A DNA stretch of 32,453 nucleotides, from positions 1 to 32,453 of the IMG/VR virus record IMGVR_UViG_3300028612_000045; one strand, 5' to 3'. Source of the DNA: a virus. Shown in pieces: positions 15,201-23,053 of this stretch (positions within the stretch are counted from its first letter, which is position 1; the number at the start of each line of letters is the position of its first letter). The translations under genes were made by a program, and so were the position numbers. Under the pieces are notes generated by a model. The model was not told the origin of the DNA and searched no databases. It saw nothing but the letters and a program-made list of their open reading frames with translations.

Positions 15201-16519
15201 CTAACATCCGTGCTATTAGAGCCATTGGCGACCTGACGGTCCTTCATTCACACATCAGTGAGATGGAATATTTTATTGCTTACGCTGAAAAGGTCCAGGA
15301 GTTGAACCATGTTGTCGGCGACAAGGAAGTGCAGACCCGTATTCTTCGTGTCTTTGGCAAAGACCTTTTGCAAACTATCAATACCGATCTGGATCATTTT
15401 TCTAAACGTGGAGTGCAAAATTCCATAGCCGGTGAAAAGATTTTCCAGACCCTTATGCGGAATTTCTCATTCGCACAGCTTGGCGCAAAACCGCAAATTG
15501 GTCTGAAGCAGTTGGCGTCATTCGCGGCATACGCAGAAGACGTAAGCGCCTTTGAATTTTCAAAGGGTATCGTGAAATTCTTCGCCAATCCCAGGAAGGC
15601 ATTGCGTCTTTTGAATGAGAGCGAATTGTTCAGAAAACGCGGCATCAACATCGACCACGATTATCAGGCGCTTTTAGCTGATAAATCCTTTTTTAACGTG
15701 GTGGGTAATAACCCGAGACTCGCCGCTATCTTGATGATACCAATTAAGTTTGGTGACAAAGGCGCTATCGCTATCGGCGGTTACGCCCACTACCTCGCCA
15801 AGTTGAAACAAAATGGTGGCGATAAAAAAGCCGCATTACGGGATGTTGAACGCCTGACCGTTCGTACCCAACAATCCACCGACGTTGACCAGATGTCAGA
15901 ATTGCAACGGACGAGTAGCCTAATCCGGGTGATGACACAGTTTATGTCTTCAGCCAACGCATTAACCCGTGCCGAATACAACGCAATCGTAGACAAAAGC
16001 GCAGGGCGTATCGACAATAGAGAGTTTGCCAAGCGCATTATCATCTTACACGCCATCATCCCCGGCGTAATACAACTTATAGCCAACGGGTTTTCCTGGC
16101 ATAGCGAAGATCAATTACGGGCTTCATTGTTGGGGACGCTCAACGGTATATTTATTTTTGGTGATCTGGCCGACAGCGCCTTCCGGTATATGTTCGAGGG
16201 GGAAGGAGGTTTGTTCGATTTAGAGAGCCGTCACCCCCTTGGCTTCTTTACTGACTTCCTACTCGCCATTGACGATTTCGCGGAGAACGGTGTTGCCTGG
16301 GAAGACTTTGTCGAGGGAACCAAAGCGATTGACCGTATGCTCAAGGCGGGTGGCGCTCTGACGGGTGTGCCGATCCTGACCCTCATCAATGAAATGCGCG
16401 GAGTAATACGGGTTATGAAAGGTGCCGCCAGGGGTGACGACGAGACGGTAAAAGCCGGGATAGCTGGGATGTTGGGATATTCCTCCTACACCATTGATGA
16501 GAAGATACTCGCGCCATAA
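12218..16519 (+). CDS. Large ejection-type internal virion protein (T7 gp16-like position)
   Basis: 1433 residues; TAATG overlap with the previous gene. Being the largest gene before the tail fibre in this gene order is typical of the gp16-like ejection protein that enters the cell with the DNA. The N-terminus has two similar short motifs (VFDPNRSVVLGAPPE and IFDPSRSTPLGLPNE, residues about 10-45). A strongly hydrophobic Gly/Ala stretch at residues about 140-190 (GLAFAGIGVVPGFFSGLGAG) could insert in a membrane. The middle (about 360-720) is Lys/Glu-rich and probably coiled coil. I see no transglycosylase domain here, unlike T7 gp16; that job may be done by the lysozyme-like domain in the preceding gene. 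The C-terminal half has a NALTRAEYNAIVDKS-type helical segment seen in similar phage virion proteins. Confidence 0.75.
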   Translation: MAELSQQPSVFDPNRSVVLGAPPEVASPPAIFDPSRSTPLGLPNETILNERTGEVIEAPPGSIARIGQIFSRGLDKGDADTRISKLYYELFLGNDTPSIRAEIARLRKQSGGAIKTKSILEEIFRATAQQLPVLKEIFGQAAIRGAQGAITFGTVGLAFAGIGVVPGFFSGLGAGALTGTIEAAFVLETGESFAEISEFKDNNGKRVHPTAARIGAVMAGALSAGLEVVPMTLLFRLVPGSKNVIAKLGDKALKSLKIPTGKTAFRKLILNISAIMVVESITEGTQEAIKIAAGEIVKATSDREFKRISADDALDRVAHATIEALKATPLIATGFSVPRYATDVVQGRIERAARPNTKQEKVKDLTNETADSITAKLRKAPVSEDLKTYDVGTLNETEKGELRQAGIEIADNGTIVAEDAELIAAESQRRTDFYKKQETAHSKAADRGEAAALRKVARGRIRELDEVVKTIDQRVDDTMESISLAEKAGTSTKRLYNRVNSLLKKREILDEERANLLTSDTMLAKTREALKATDKPIKLKGAELIRAERRIAQARERALQKGVREGIRLAKTDVAAAQKAAIDAINKSNLDEADKGKFLNIIRNITNAEQLQRALPKIQNRINKLVEKSRRKTLMRKLKKAVKTSKVKRNKGKFGPEVQAVLDTVRNAFNLTPEVAQERLEARAEAGTMEIPTPIEALENRVLALRSDAATTNLVELEQLLETVVALRELGKGIRKAYILGKLETSAALRKEFLELIGDERVGETDAQRRGRELLAAIEVKTFMGMSAAWWNKIKRVMRSSDKERVDTLVDRLTLFDESRAYDRGKESAVKRFTELILAALNTTSERAAWKKLVADETELLNMGQFTHSDGVTRLLDVETRAELRKRVMELKDPTLRESFLAEKGNAYTEEIITALEDQMSEQDWRLVDAQLEFYEEYYQRINEVYRRVHGFNLPKIEFYSPVKREFADKTRDEFMKGIIYRGGVAPGSLKSRKPNIRAIRAIGDLTVLHSHISEMEYFIAYAEKVQELNHVVGDKEVQTRILRVFGKDLLQTINTDLDHFSKRGVQNSIAGEKIFQTLMRNFSFAQLGAKPQIGLKQLASFAAYAEDVSAFEFSKGIVKFFANPRKALRLLNESELFRKRGINIDHDYQALLADKSFFNVVGNNPRLAAILMIPIKFGDKGAIAIGGYAHYLAKLKQNGGDKKAALRDVERLTVRTQQSTDVDQMSELQRTSSLIRVMTQFMSSANALTRAEYNAIVDKSAGRIDNREFAKRIIILHAIIPGVIQLIANGFSWHSEDQLRASLLGTLNGIFIFGDLADSAFRYMFEGEGGLFDLESRHPLGFFTDFLLAIDDFAENGVAWEDFVEGTKAIDRMLKAGGALTGVPILTLINEMRGVIRVMKGAARGDDETVKAGIAGMLGYSSYTIDEKILAP

Positions 16520-16575
16520 TGTCTAACACATGGTATGTTACCACCCCGAGAAGGGATTTGAATTATGACGATTAG
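16519..16575 (+). CDS. Possible 18-aa minicistron bridging to the tail fibre gene
   Basis: ATG 16519 overlaps the preceding stop (TAATG) and the frame (MSNTWYVTTPRRDLNYDD) runs 10 bp past the fibre start at 16565. It may only serve to carry ribosomes to the fibre start. An inverted repeat TAACA (16524-16528) / TGTTA (16536-16540) lies inside, so the stretch may instead be regulatory. Confidence 0.2.
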   Translation: MSNTWYVTTPRRDLNYDD

Positions 16576-19500
16576 TTCAACAGCCAACCGAACGAGTACC
16601 GCTGGTAATGGCAGCACGACCGCGTTCAGCTTCCCGTATCTGTTCTTCGCGGATGATGATCTGAAGGTCATCCTGGTTGTTGACAGCACGGGCATCGAGA
16701 CCACCCAGACCATAACCACGCACTACACGGTCACCGGGGCCGGGGTGGCGGCTGGCGGCACGGTGACGATGGTGACGGCTCCCGCCTCGGGTGAGACGCT
16801 GGTCGTTATACGCGAGGCGCAATACACCCAAGGGCTCGACCTAGTCGAGAACGACCCGTTCCCGTCCGCTCTTGTCGAGCAACAGTTCGACACGCTGACC
16901 ATGCAGACCCAGCAACTGAAGGACATAACCGACAGGTCGCTAAGACTGTCTGACGGCGATACCGCTGACACGAACACTCTGATGTTGCCAGCCAGTACGG
17001 CGCGCGCCAGCCGCATCATGTCGTTTGACTCAAGCGGCAACGTGACGACGACCGCCGTCGATAGTCTTAGCTTGGCGACGTTACAGGCGTTTACGAATTA
17101 TCAGATCTTCACCGCGACCGGGAATGGCTCGACAACCTCCTATACGCTGGCGGCTGAACCAGGGCAGGAAGCTAACACCCAGATATACCTGGACGGCGTC
17201 TACCAGTCGAAATCAAATTATTCACTGACCGGGGCCACGCTGACTTTCTCCACCGCGCCGCCGAGCAGCGTCGCGATAGAGGTGGTATTCGGTACGGCGG
17301 CAAGCACTTATGTACCTGTCGATAACAGCATCGCCTACGAGAAAATTAAAACCAGCGACATCGACACTGATTTGTCGAGTGTCAGCGGCAGCGATGACAC
17401 GTTTGCAAGCGCAAAGTCGATCAAGACTTATGTAGACGCACAAGTCACCGCGAGCGACCTCGATTTTCAAGCCGATAGCGGCGGGGCCTTGTCAATCGAT
17501 TTGGATGCAGAGTCCTTAACGCTGGCAGGTGGAACGGGAATCGATACGGTTGGCAGCGGAAACACGGTAACGGCTGCAATCGATAGCACTGTTGCCACGC
17601 TGACCGGCTCGCAAACGCTGACAAATAAAACGCTGACCGCGCCAACCCTAACTGGTTCGGTTGTCGCCACCGGAACAATCGACGGACGGGATTTATCTAC
17701 AGACGGCAGTAAACTGGATGGCATCGAGGCTTCGGCTGACGTGACGGACGCGACCAACGTAAATTCCGCTGGCGCGGTCATGGAGACTGACTACAACGCA
17801 AATACAGTCCTATCCGCCAATGCAGACAACACGCCGCTCCCCCTGACGATTGCGGCCTCTAGGCTCTTAGGCAGAAAATCATCAGGCAATATCGCAGCTT
17901 TAGATGCCGAGGAATCGCGTACCATTATTGGCGCAGGACCGGGGAGCGGGCTTTACGCGGCTGATTATAGTGTTACTCCTGCCTCTGGCGATATTACATC
18001 CGCATTTAATACTATGGTAGCTGCGGCCCGCTCTTTGGGGGAGATTATCCTATACTTTCCTAATGGTAAGTACCAATTTGACAGTAAGCCAAGCGATTTA
18101 GGTGGGTTAATTTTGTTGGGAGAAGGCAACTCTTCTACTAATTTCTTGTGTAATTATAATCCCGCTTCAAATACAGAAGGATTTCTAGAGTTCACTACTG
18201 GGAAAGGTGGTGGTTTGAGAGACTTAGGTGTCTTAGCATCTGCCACTACGGCCCGTGGTGCAGCTATTAAAATAGGTGAGTCCAGCGGCGGTGGTGCAAC
18301 GGATGGTGACTACACGTTCCTACAGAATATTAATATAACGGAAAATGTGTCTACTGGACTCTGGTACGATGGTGTTCACCTAGACGGCACACAAACAACT
18401 GGCGGCATTCGAGATGTTTTTATGCTCGATGTCGATATATTTGCTTGCTCACACGCCAGCGTATATGCCTATAGAGCAATATCTTGCAGACTTCATAGCG
18501 TGCAAGGCTTTCCAGCGGGCGGTACTGTTGCCAAGTTCATATTTACCGGTGCCTCAACCTTACAATCTACGAACTGCACTTTACTTGGTTGTTTAGGAGA
18601 TATCGACTGGGATTGGGTAGCAAATACTTGTGCTTATGGTATTCACACCACGATTGATATAACAGCAAACACGGCTAATTCTCTCATTGTATCTGCTGCC
18701 ACCGGCACCATAACAAATGCTTCTGTTTCGTGTGCTGTCTCTAATCCGATTGCAACCTCTTTATCTGGCACTCACACCGTGGGGACAAATTCATCTGGCA
18801 ACAGCGCGACATTGCAAAAATCCAATGAATTTGAATTTAAGCTGAATGGCGATACAGCAAGTCAACTTGGCACAGTAACTTGGAACAACAACTCAGGCGC
18901 TGAGACGGGCAACATCTGGGCAACAGGTGATAGCTCGTCCGGCACTGTTTTTCGCATCAAGAGCCTTGGCAGCATTGATCTTGTCCCCGGCGGCGTCGGT
19001 ATTGATGGCACTGCTGGTTGGAGCCATTCAACGGCGTCCTTGACTGCTGCTAACGCCGCTGGACCGGCCTTAATGAACGAGGCAGCGTCAGTTTCTAACC
19101 CAACGCTAATACCTGACAAAGGTGTACCAGCCACAGGGTTCGGCTCAAATGGCGCAAACACCGTCTATGGCATCTCCAACGGCTCGGAAAACCTCCGGTT
19201 CGGCAACGGAGCTGTGACTGTGACAGGTTCGCTAACAGTTAGTGGGGGCGTTCGCGTGCTTGATGGTACGGCACTTGGGTTTGGTGATGATCAAGATATC
19301 ACTCTAACCCATGACCACAATGTGGGGATCGGCCTGAACGCTGGCTCTACGATATATAGAAGCGCGGCTGGTCAGTACGATGCTGCTTTTACAGTTCGAG
19401 AAGCCGTAGCAGCCAGGGCACATTTTGAATGGGGACATAGTAATACAGGAGGTTACGGGTCTGTTCTGGGTGTTCAGAATGGTGGCGGTCAGCCATACAT

Positions 19501-20542
19501 CTCATTTATGTCTGGCCCCGGCACAAATTCTAATACATTCCGAACATACGGCAAACGCGGAGCAGGTATTTACTACAACGGCAGTACCTCGATGGTCTTT
19601 TACGACGTTTCGACGGCCACTGCCGACAACCAAACCGCTACCACAAGGATGACGCTAAATACTACGAACGGTGATCTAACTGTTACCGGATCGCTAACGG
19701 CAAACAATGCTGCTGGCCCCGCGCTGATGAATGAAGCGGCGACTGAAACCAACCCGACGCTGGTCCCAGATAAAGCAGACCCCGATACAGGTGTGGGTTG
19801 GGTTTCGGCCAATATCGGATCGCTGGTTGCCGGTGGAACTTCCGCGATGCAGTGGAGTGCTACGGGCGTCGGCGTCCTTATGGCTCCTTCTTACGCTCTG
19901 GATGTTCGTGGTTCGGGAGGGACTGCTACTCAAATTTCTCGTTGGGCTGATGGGACTCCGACGCAATACGTTGGCATTTACAACGCCAACACCGGTGGCT
20001 ACACGCCGAATGCGGCAAATGCCACGCTGACAGTGCGCGGGATGACGACAACCTTGCGCTCGATAAACGCTGGTGGCACAGTCAACGCCAGCGGCGCGGA
20101 TTATGCGGAGTATATGACCAAGGCTGTCGGCTGTGGGGACATAGCTAAAGGTGCAGTCTGTGGTGTTGATGCAGACGGCAAGTTAACTGATGTGTTCGAG
20201 AACGCCCACAGCTTCGTCATAAAATCAACGGACCCAAGCTATGTCGGTGGCGACAATTGGGGCATTGCATCAACGGACTCCGATGGCGACCAGACCATGC
20301 TTGAGGGTGTTGCACTGGAGGCTGCTCGTCAAAAGGTAGATCGTATAGCTTTTAGTGGTCAGGTGCCTTGCGCCATTACAGGTGATGTGGCAGTAGGCGA
20401 CTATGTCATTCCGCAAGCAAAAGGCGGCGACATTGAAGCCGTTGCAGTCAGCAACCCGACATTCGACCAGTATAGGCTGGCCGTTGGTAAAGTCTGGAAA
20501 CTAACCAGAACGCAACATATTGTTGCCGTCAAGATCGGATAA
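16565..20542 (+). CDS. Tail fibre protein (T7 gp17-like N-terminus, mosaic receptor-binding part)
   Basis: 1325 residues; ribosome-binding site AAGGGA. Residues 1-150 are the T7-fibre-type attachment domain (TAGNGSTTAFSFPYLFFADD, then REAQYTQGLDL, FPSALVEQQFDTLTMQTQQL). Next come beta domains with NGSTTSYTLA and YLDGVYQSKSNYSLTGA (residues about 190-240), and collar-type repeats (DGSKLDGIEASADVTDAT). Residues about 460-760 have an N-terminus like the pectate-lyase-like fold (DITSAFNTMVAAARSLGE, YFPNGKYQFDS) and are more AT-rich. Two related motifs, NAAGPALMNEAASVSNPTL (about 832-850) and NAAGPALMNEAATETNPTL (about 1051-1069), flank a further module. The C-terminus (GADYAEYMTKAVG, then a beta-rich end) resembles a self-cleaving or trimerising chaperone domain of the peptidase G2 type. 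It recognises the host surface. Confidence 0.88.
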   Translation: MTISSTANRTSTAGNGSTTAFSFPYLFFADDDLKVILVVDSTGIETTQTITTHYTVTGAGVAAGGTVTMVTAPASGETLVVIREAQYTQGLDLVENDPFPSALVEQQFDTLTMQTQQLKDITDRSLRLSDGDTADTNTLMLPASTARASRIMSFDSSGNVTTTAVDSLSLATLQAFTNYQIFTATGNGSTTSYTLAAEPGQEANTQIYLDGVYQSKSNYSLTGATLTFSTAPPSSVAIEVVFGTAASTYVPVDNSIAYEKIKTSDIDTDLSSVSGSDDTFASAKSIKTYVDAQVTASDLDFQADSGGALSIDLDAESLTLAGGTGIDTVGSGNTVTAAIDSTVATLTGSQTLTNKTLTAPTLTGSVVATGTIDGRDLSTDGSKLDGIEASADVTDATNVNSAGAVMETDYNANTVLSANADNTPLPLTIAASRLLGRKSSGNIAALDAEESRTIIGAGPGSGLYAADYSVTPASGDITSAFNTMVAAARSLGEIILYFPNGKYQFDSKPSDLGGLILLGEGNSSTNFLCNYNPASNTEGFLEFTTGKGGGLRDLGVLASATTARGAAIKIGESSGGGATDGDYTFLQNINITENVSTGLWYDGVHLDGTQTTGGIRDVFMLDVDIFACSHASVYAYRAISCRLHSVQGFPAGGTVAKFIFTGASTLQSTNCTLLGCLGDIDWDWVANTCAYGIHTTIDITANTANSLIVSAATGTITNASVSCAVSNPIATSLSGTHTVGTNSSGNSATLQKSNEFEFKLNGDTASQLGTVTWNNNSGAETGNIWATGDSSSGTVFRIKSLGSIDLVPGGVGIDGTAGWSHSTASLTAANAAGPALMNEAASVSNPTLIPDKGVPATGFGSNGANTVYGISNGSENLRFGNGAVTVTGSLTVSGGVRVLDGTALGFGDDQDITLTHDHNVGIGLNAGSTIYRSAAGQYDAAFTVREAVAARAHFEWGHSNTGGYGSVLGVQNGGGQPYISFMSGPGTNSNTFRTYGKRGAGIYYNGSTSMVFYDVSTATADNQTATTRMTLNTTNGDLTVTGSLTANNAAGPALMNEAATETNPTLVPDKADPDTGVGWVSANIGSLVAGGTSAMQWSATGVGVLMAPSYALDVRGSGGTATQISRWADGTPTQYVGIYNANTGGYTPNAANATLTVRGMTTTLRSINAGGTVNASGADYAEYMTKAVGCGDIAKGAVCGVDADGKLTDVFENAHSFVIKSTDPSYVGGDNWGIASTDSDGDQTMLEGVALEAARQKVDRIAFSGQVPCAITGDVAVGDYVIPQAKGGDIEAVAVSNPTFDQYRLAVGKVWKLTRTQHIVAVKIG

Positions 20543-20553
20543 GGAGAAAGAAC

Positions 20554-20919
20554 ATGGCTATTGTATACACGAATGAGATCAACACGGCAGAGCTAATGAA
20601 GTCCTCCGCGGTTATCGACGGGTCCAATGATGTATTGCTTTACATCCCCTACTCTTTGGTCGCTAGCGATGGCGAGTTTAGGGCACGGGATGCTCGGATC
20701 GTCACCTATGTAGCGGCGGATTTGTCTGCGCCGTTCATCCCATATATAGACCTCGCTCAGTCGGATTATGACACGATGATCGCGGAATATGAGGCGCTTA
20801 ACATTGTTGATGACGTGACCGGCGAGACCGGCTTGGACACTATGAAGGCATCGCTCGCTGAGCAAGTCGCGGAGGCGAAAGCTCCAGTGATGGTTCCGGT
20901 TGAAGTGACTGAGGAATAA
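20554..20919 (+). CDS. Small tail-fibre-associated protein, unknown function
   Basis: 121 residues with AGGAG 8 nt before ATG, 11 bp after the fibre stop. The protein is acidic (KAPVMVPVEVTEE at the end) with a core DNVLLYIPYSLVASDGEF-like stretch (here NDVLLYIPYSLVASDGEF) and a helix DTMKASLAEQVAEAKAP. Genes of this size next to a fibre are often fibre assembly factors or minor fibre parts. I recognise no family and the role is inferred from position only. Confidence 0.6.
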   Translation: MAIVYTNEINTAELMKSSAVIDGSNDVLLYIPYSLVASDGEFRARDARIVTYVAADLSAPFIPYIDLAQSDYDTMIAEYEALNIVDDVTGETGLDTMKASLAEQVAEAKAPVMVPVEVTEE

Positions 20920-20925
20920 AATAAA

Positions 20926-20973
20926 ATGGCAACAAAAGCCATCGTGAATATCAAAATTGAGGAACCTAACTAA
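20926..20973 (+). CDS. Possible 15-aa minicistron before second fibre gene
   Basis: ORF MATKAIVNIKIEEPN starts 6 bp after the previous stop and ends TAATG with the next start at 20973. It overlaps the GAGGAA that would act as that gene's ribosome-binding site. It is either a very small peptide gene or a coupling element. Confidence 0.25.
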   Translation: MATKAIVNIKIEEPN

Positions 20974-21644
20974 TGACCTTAACCAAAGTTACGACCGGGC
21001 TGATCGGAAACCTAGCCGTGGACACGGAGAACCTTGCTGATAACGCGGTAGACGGCAGCAAGATATCCGTCGCGTCAGAGGCTCAAGGAGACCTGTTGTG
21101 GTACGACGGAACCAACTGGGCGCGGGTGCCCAAGGGCACGGCGGGGCAACTCCTACAGGGCAACGCTACGAGTATCCCGACGTGGACATCAGGTCACATA
21201 GTCCAGGTCGTTAATACCCAGACAGGGGCTGTCGCAACTGGTACAACCTTGATGGTGGCCGACGATACAATTCCTCAAAATACTGAGGGTGACCAGTATA
21301 TGACGTTGGCTATTACGCCGTCGAATACTAGCAATAAACTACTCATTGAAGTGTTGATAAATCTGTCACATGCGACTGCTGGTGGTCGGTTTATTATTGC
21401 GCTATTTCAGGATTCGACGGCGAGTGCGGTAGCGGCTGTCGCAAATCATTCCGCCAGCGCGCAAGTTACGGAGACAATTATATTGCGCCATTATATGGCG
21501 GCTGGAACGACATCAGCAACCACGTTTAAGGTCAGGGCTGGAGAAACCGGCTCTGGGACGACCACATTTAACGGGTCTGGAGGTTCGCGAGAACTCGGTG
21601 GCGTTATGGCTTCCTCGATCACAATCACAGAGATATCGGCGTAA
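20973..21644 (+). CDS. Second tail-fibre-like protein
   Basis: 223 residues from ATG 20973, coupled to the short ORF in front. The N-terminus (KVTTGLIGNLAVDTENLADNAVDGSKI) and the linker (GDLLWYDGTNWARVPKGTAGQ) are typical modules of marine-type phage fibres. The C-terminal 145 residues are a beta-rich domain beginning HIVQVVNTQTGAVATGTT with PSNTSNKLLIEVLINLSH, a jelly-roll-like end that is common at phage receptor-binding tips. It probably binds the host surface or acts with the main fibre. Function of the tip domain is inferred. Confidence 0.75.
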   Translation: MTLTKVTTGLIGNLAVDTENLADNAVDGSKISVASEAQGDLLWYDGTNWARVPKGTAGQLLQGNATSIPTWTSGHIVQVVNTQTGAVATGTTLMVADDTIPQNTEGDQYMTLAITPSNTSNKLLIEVLINLSHATAGGRFIIALFQDSTASAVAAVANHSASAQVTETIILRHYMAAGTTSATTFKVRAGETGSGTTTFNGSGGSRELGGVMASSITITEISA

Positions 21645-21692
21645 TGTCTTCAATGGTTCCGAATAAAGTTATCAAGAAGTAATGGTGTCCGC

Positions 21693-21929
21693 ATGAAACT
21701 CTCTGAGGGAATCCAGACCCTGTCGCAGGAGACGGTCGGCAAGCTGTCGGTGGCTATTGGCGGTGGTGGCACCGGGCTTCAACTGCTGTTGGATTGGGGA
21801 GGTGTTGTGATTCTCGCCGGGAATGCACTTTTGGTCGCTGGGGGCCTCTATTTGATGTCGGCCAAGATTATCGAATCTTGGCGTGACAACAAGGGTGTGC
21901 CCAAAAAGGGTGATCGTGATGACCCATAG
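21693..21929 (+). CDS. Holin-like membrane protein
   Basis: 78 residues with one clear hydrophobic segment (GGVVILAGNALLVAGGLYLM, residues about 36-55), preceded by a Gly-rich amphipathic part (KLSVAIGGGGTGLQLLLDW) and followed by a charged, hydrophilic tail (RDNKGVPKKGDRDD). This is the size and layout of small phage holins or their regulators, and the endolysin gene is two genes away. The ribosome-binding site is weak (AAGAAG at some distance), possibly limiting expression. The 3' end overlaps the next start by 11 bp. Another candidate holin lies at 22659, so which of them forms the pore is not certain. Confidence 0.6.
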   Translation: MKLSEGIQTLSQETVGKLSVAIGGGGTGLQLLLDWGGVVILAGNALLVAGGLYLMSAKIIESWRDNKGVPKKGDRDDP

Positions 21930-22245
21930 ACTTGCGAAAACTGTTGCCGGTTTCTTTCTCGGGCTAATACTGTTTACGTCACAAGGGTTGGCCGGAGGCC
22001 ACCCGCAATTATACCGTCTGGTTTTACCGTGCGTTCCAATCTCTGCGTGGATAGAAATGGCCCGAACCAATAACCTTGAGCCGGTGGACGCTCGCGTGGA
22101 CGACGATGGAGACACCTGGATAGTCTGGGAGAGCGAAAATGGTGTCTGGCGCTCGACGCTGACCGTCTCGGGAGGGAGGGTAATTTGTATGCTTGGCGGT
22201 CGAGGCAGGGTGATGATACCGGACAAAGCAGCGGAAGGTGGATGA
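21919..22245 (+). CDS. Secreted protein of unknown function in lysis cassette
   Basis: 108 residues from ATG 21919 with AAGGG upstream; an earlier start at 21883 would lie inside the holin-like gene. The N-terminus is a textbook signal peptide: MTHRLAK, a hydrophobic core (TVAGFFLGLILFTSQG) and a likely cleavage after GLA before GGHPQ. The mature part has exactly two cysteines (LPCVPIS and VICMLGG), which may form a disulfide, an acidic VDDDGDTW loop and a beta-like end. I recognise no family. Export and position suggest a periplasmic lysis helper or an envelope-modifying protein. Confidence 0.65.
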   Translation: MTHRLAKTVAGFFLGLILFTSQGLAGGHPQLYRLVLPCVPISAWIEMARTNNLEPVDARVDDDGDTWIVWESENGVWRSTLTVSGGRVICMLGGRGRVMIPDKAAEGG

Positions 22246-22248
22246 GCT

Positions 22249-22641
22249 ATGATAGACTGGCGATGGGATAATTTCTCGCCCGACGAGATGCGATGCAAGG
22301 GAACAGCAATGCTGATCGTGTCGGACCAATTTATGGACGCACTCCAGACGCTAAGGGAGGAGTTTTCCCGCCCGATGCTTTTGACCTCGGCGTGTCGATC
22401 TGCCGCGCATAACAAGTCGGTCGGCGGGCATCCTCGGAGCTTGCATGTTTGCGACGAGCCAGCCCGACCTGAGCAACAGGGCTGTCTCGCGGTCGATGTT
22501 GCCGTTACAGACGGCAGTTACCGGGGAAACCTTGTGGCGACCGCTTGGAGGTTGGGTTGGTCAGTCGGCTGGAACAAAACATTCGTTCACCTTGACCGGC
22601 GAGATTTTATCGCCTTAAAGCAGACCACTTTTGACTACTAA
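22249..22641 (+). CDS. M15-type peptidase endolysin
   Basis: 130 residues, typical for the compact phage peptidase M15_3 (D-Ala-D-Ala carboxypeptidase/L-Ala-D-Glu endopeptidase) group. Visible motifs: [15 protein letters not shown] (residues 46-60), SLH with zinc ligand His66, AVDV with Asp83, and FVHLD with His114. The usual short spacing between the first His and Asp is widened by an insert [12 protein letters not shown]. It cleaves peptide crosslinks of peptidoglycan at the end of infection. There is no signal peptide, so it needs a holin, and two holin-like genes flank it. ATG is preceded by GGAAGG (about 11 nt away). Confidence 0.88.
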   Translation: MIDWRWDNFSPDEMRCKGTAMLIVSDQFMDALQTLREEFSRPMLLTSACRSAAHNKSVGGHPRSLHVCDEPARPEQQGCLAVDVAVTDGSYRGNLVATAWRLGWSVGWNKTFVHLDRRDFIALKQTTFDY

Positions 22642-22658
22642 CGCGAAAGGAACACATC

Positions 22659-22850
22659 ATGGAATTTCTTATGTCTGCGTTTGAGGTTTTCCCTGTCTGG
22701 CTTCAGGCCATCATGGCTCTGGTCACGGGCGCGACCGCAATCACCGCCTTGACGCCGACCACCGTGGACGACAGGGCGATCAATTGGTTGCTCAAGATAC
22801 TCAATGTCCTGGCCGGTAACTTCGGCAAGAACCGAAACAAGGATGCGTGA
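22659..22850 (+). CDS. Small membrane protein, second holin-like candidate
   Basis: 63 residues; AAAGGAAC 8-14 nt before ATG. A single hydrophobic stretch ([19 protein letters not shown], residues about 13-31) precedes a polar loop (PTTVDDR) and a basic end ([11 protein letters not shown]). It may be a holin, an antiholin or a partner of the spanins that follow. The stop overlaps the i-spanin start (TGATG). Confidence 0.6.
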   Translation: MEFLMSAFEVFPVWLQAIMALVTGATAITALTPTTVDDRAINWLLKILNVLAGNFGKNRNKDA

Positions 22851-23053
22851 TGTGGTCGCTCCTCGGCTGGCTCCAGGCCGTCGCGAAACTGGGCGTCTGG
22901 GTTACGGGCTGGCTGGACCGGCGGCGAATAAAAAAATACGTCAAAAATGAACTGCTGGTCAAACAACTGGCGGAAATGGAGGAACGTCGCCGCCGTGCTG
23001 GCAGTTCTCGGCCTGTCAGGATGCGAGACGACCCAAACAATCGTGATCGATAG
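22850..23053 (+). CDS. Inner membrane spanin (Rz-like)
   Basis: 67 residues from ATG 22850. An N-terminal hydrophobic helix (LLGWLQAVAKLGVWVTGWL, residues 4-22) is followed by a basic stop (DRRRIKK) and a helical, charged part (NELLVKQLAEMEERRRR), the layout of a type II inner membrane spanin. It is short compared with lambda Rz (153 aa). The strong support is the overlapping lipoprotein gene in another frame, as in Rz/Rz1. Together the two subunits would bridge the envelope and fuse the membranes in the last step of lysis. Confidence 0.65.
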   Translation: MWSLLGWLQAVAKLGVWVTGWLDRRRIKKYVKNELLVKQLAEMEERRRRAGSSRPVRMRDDPNNRDR

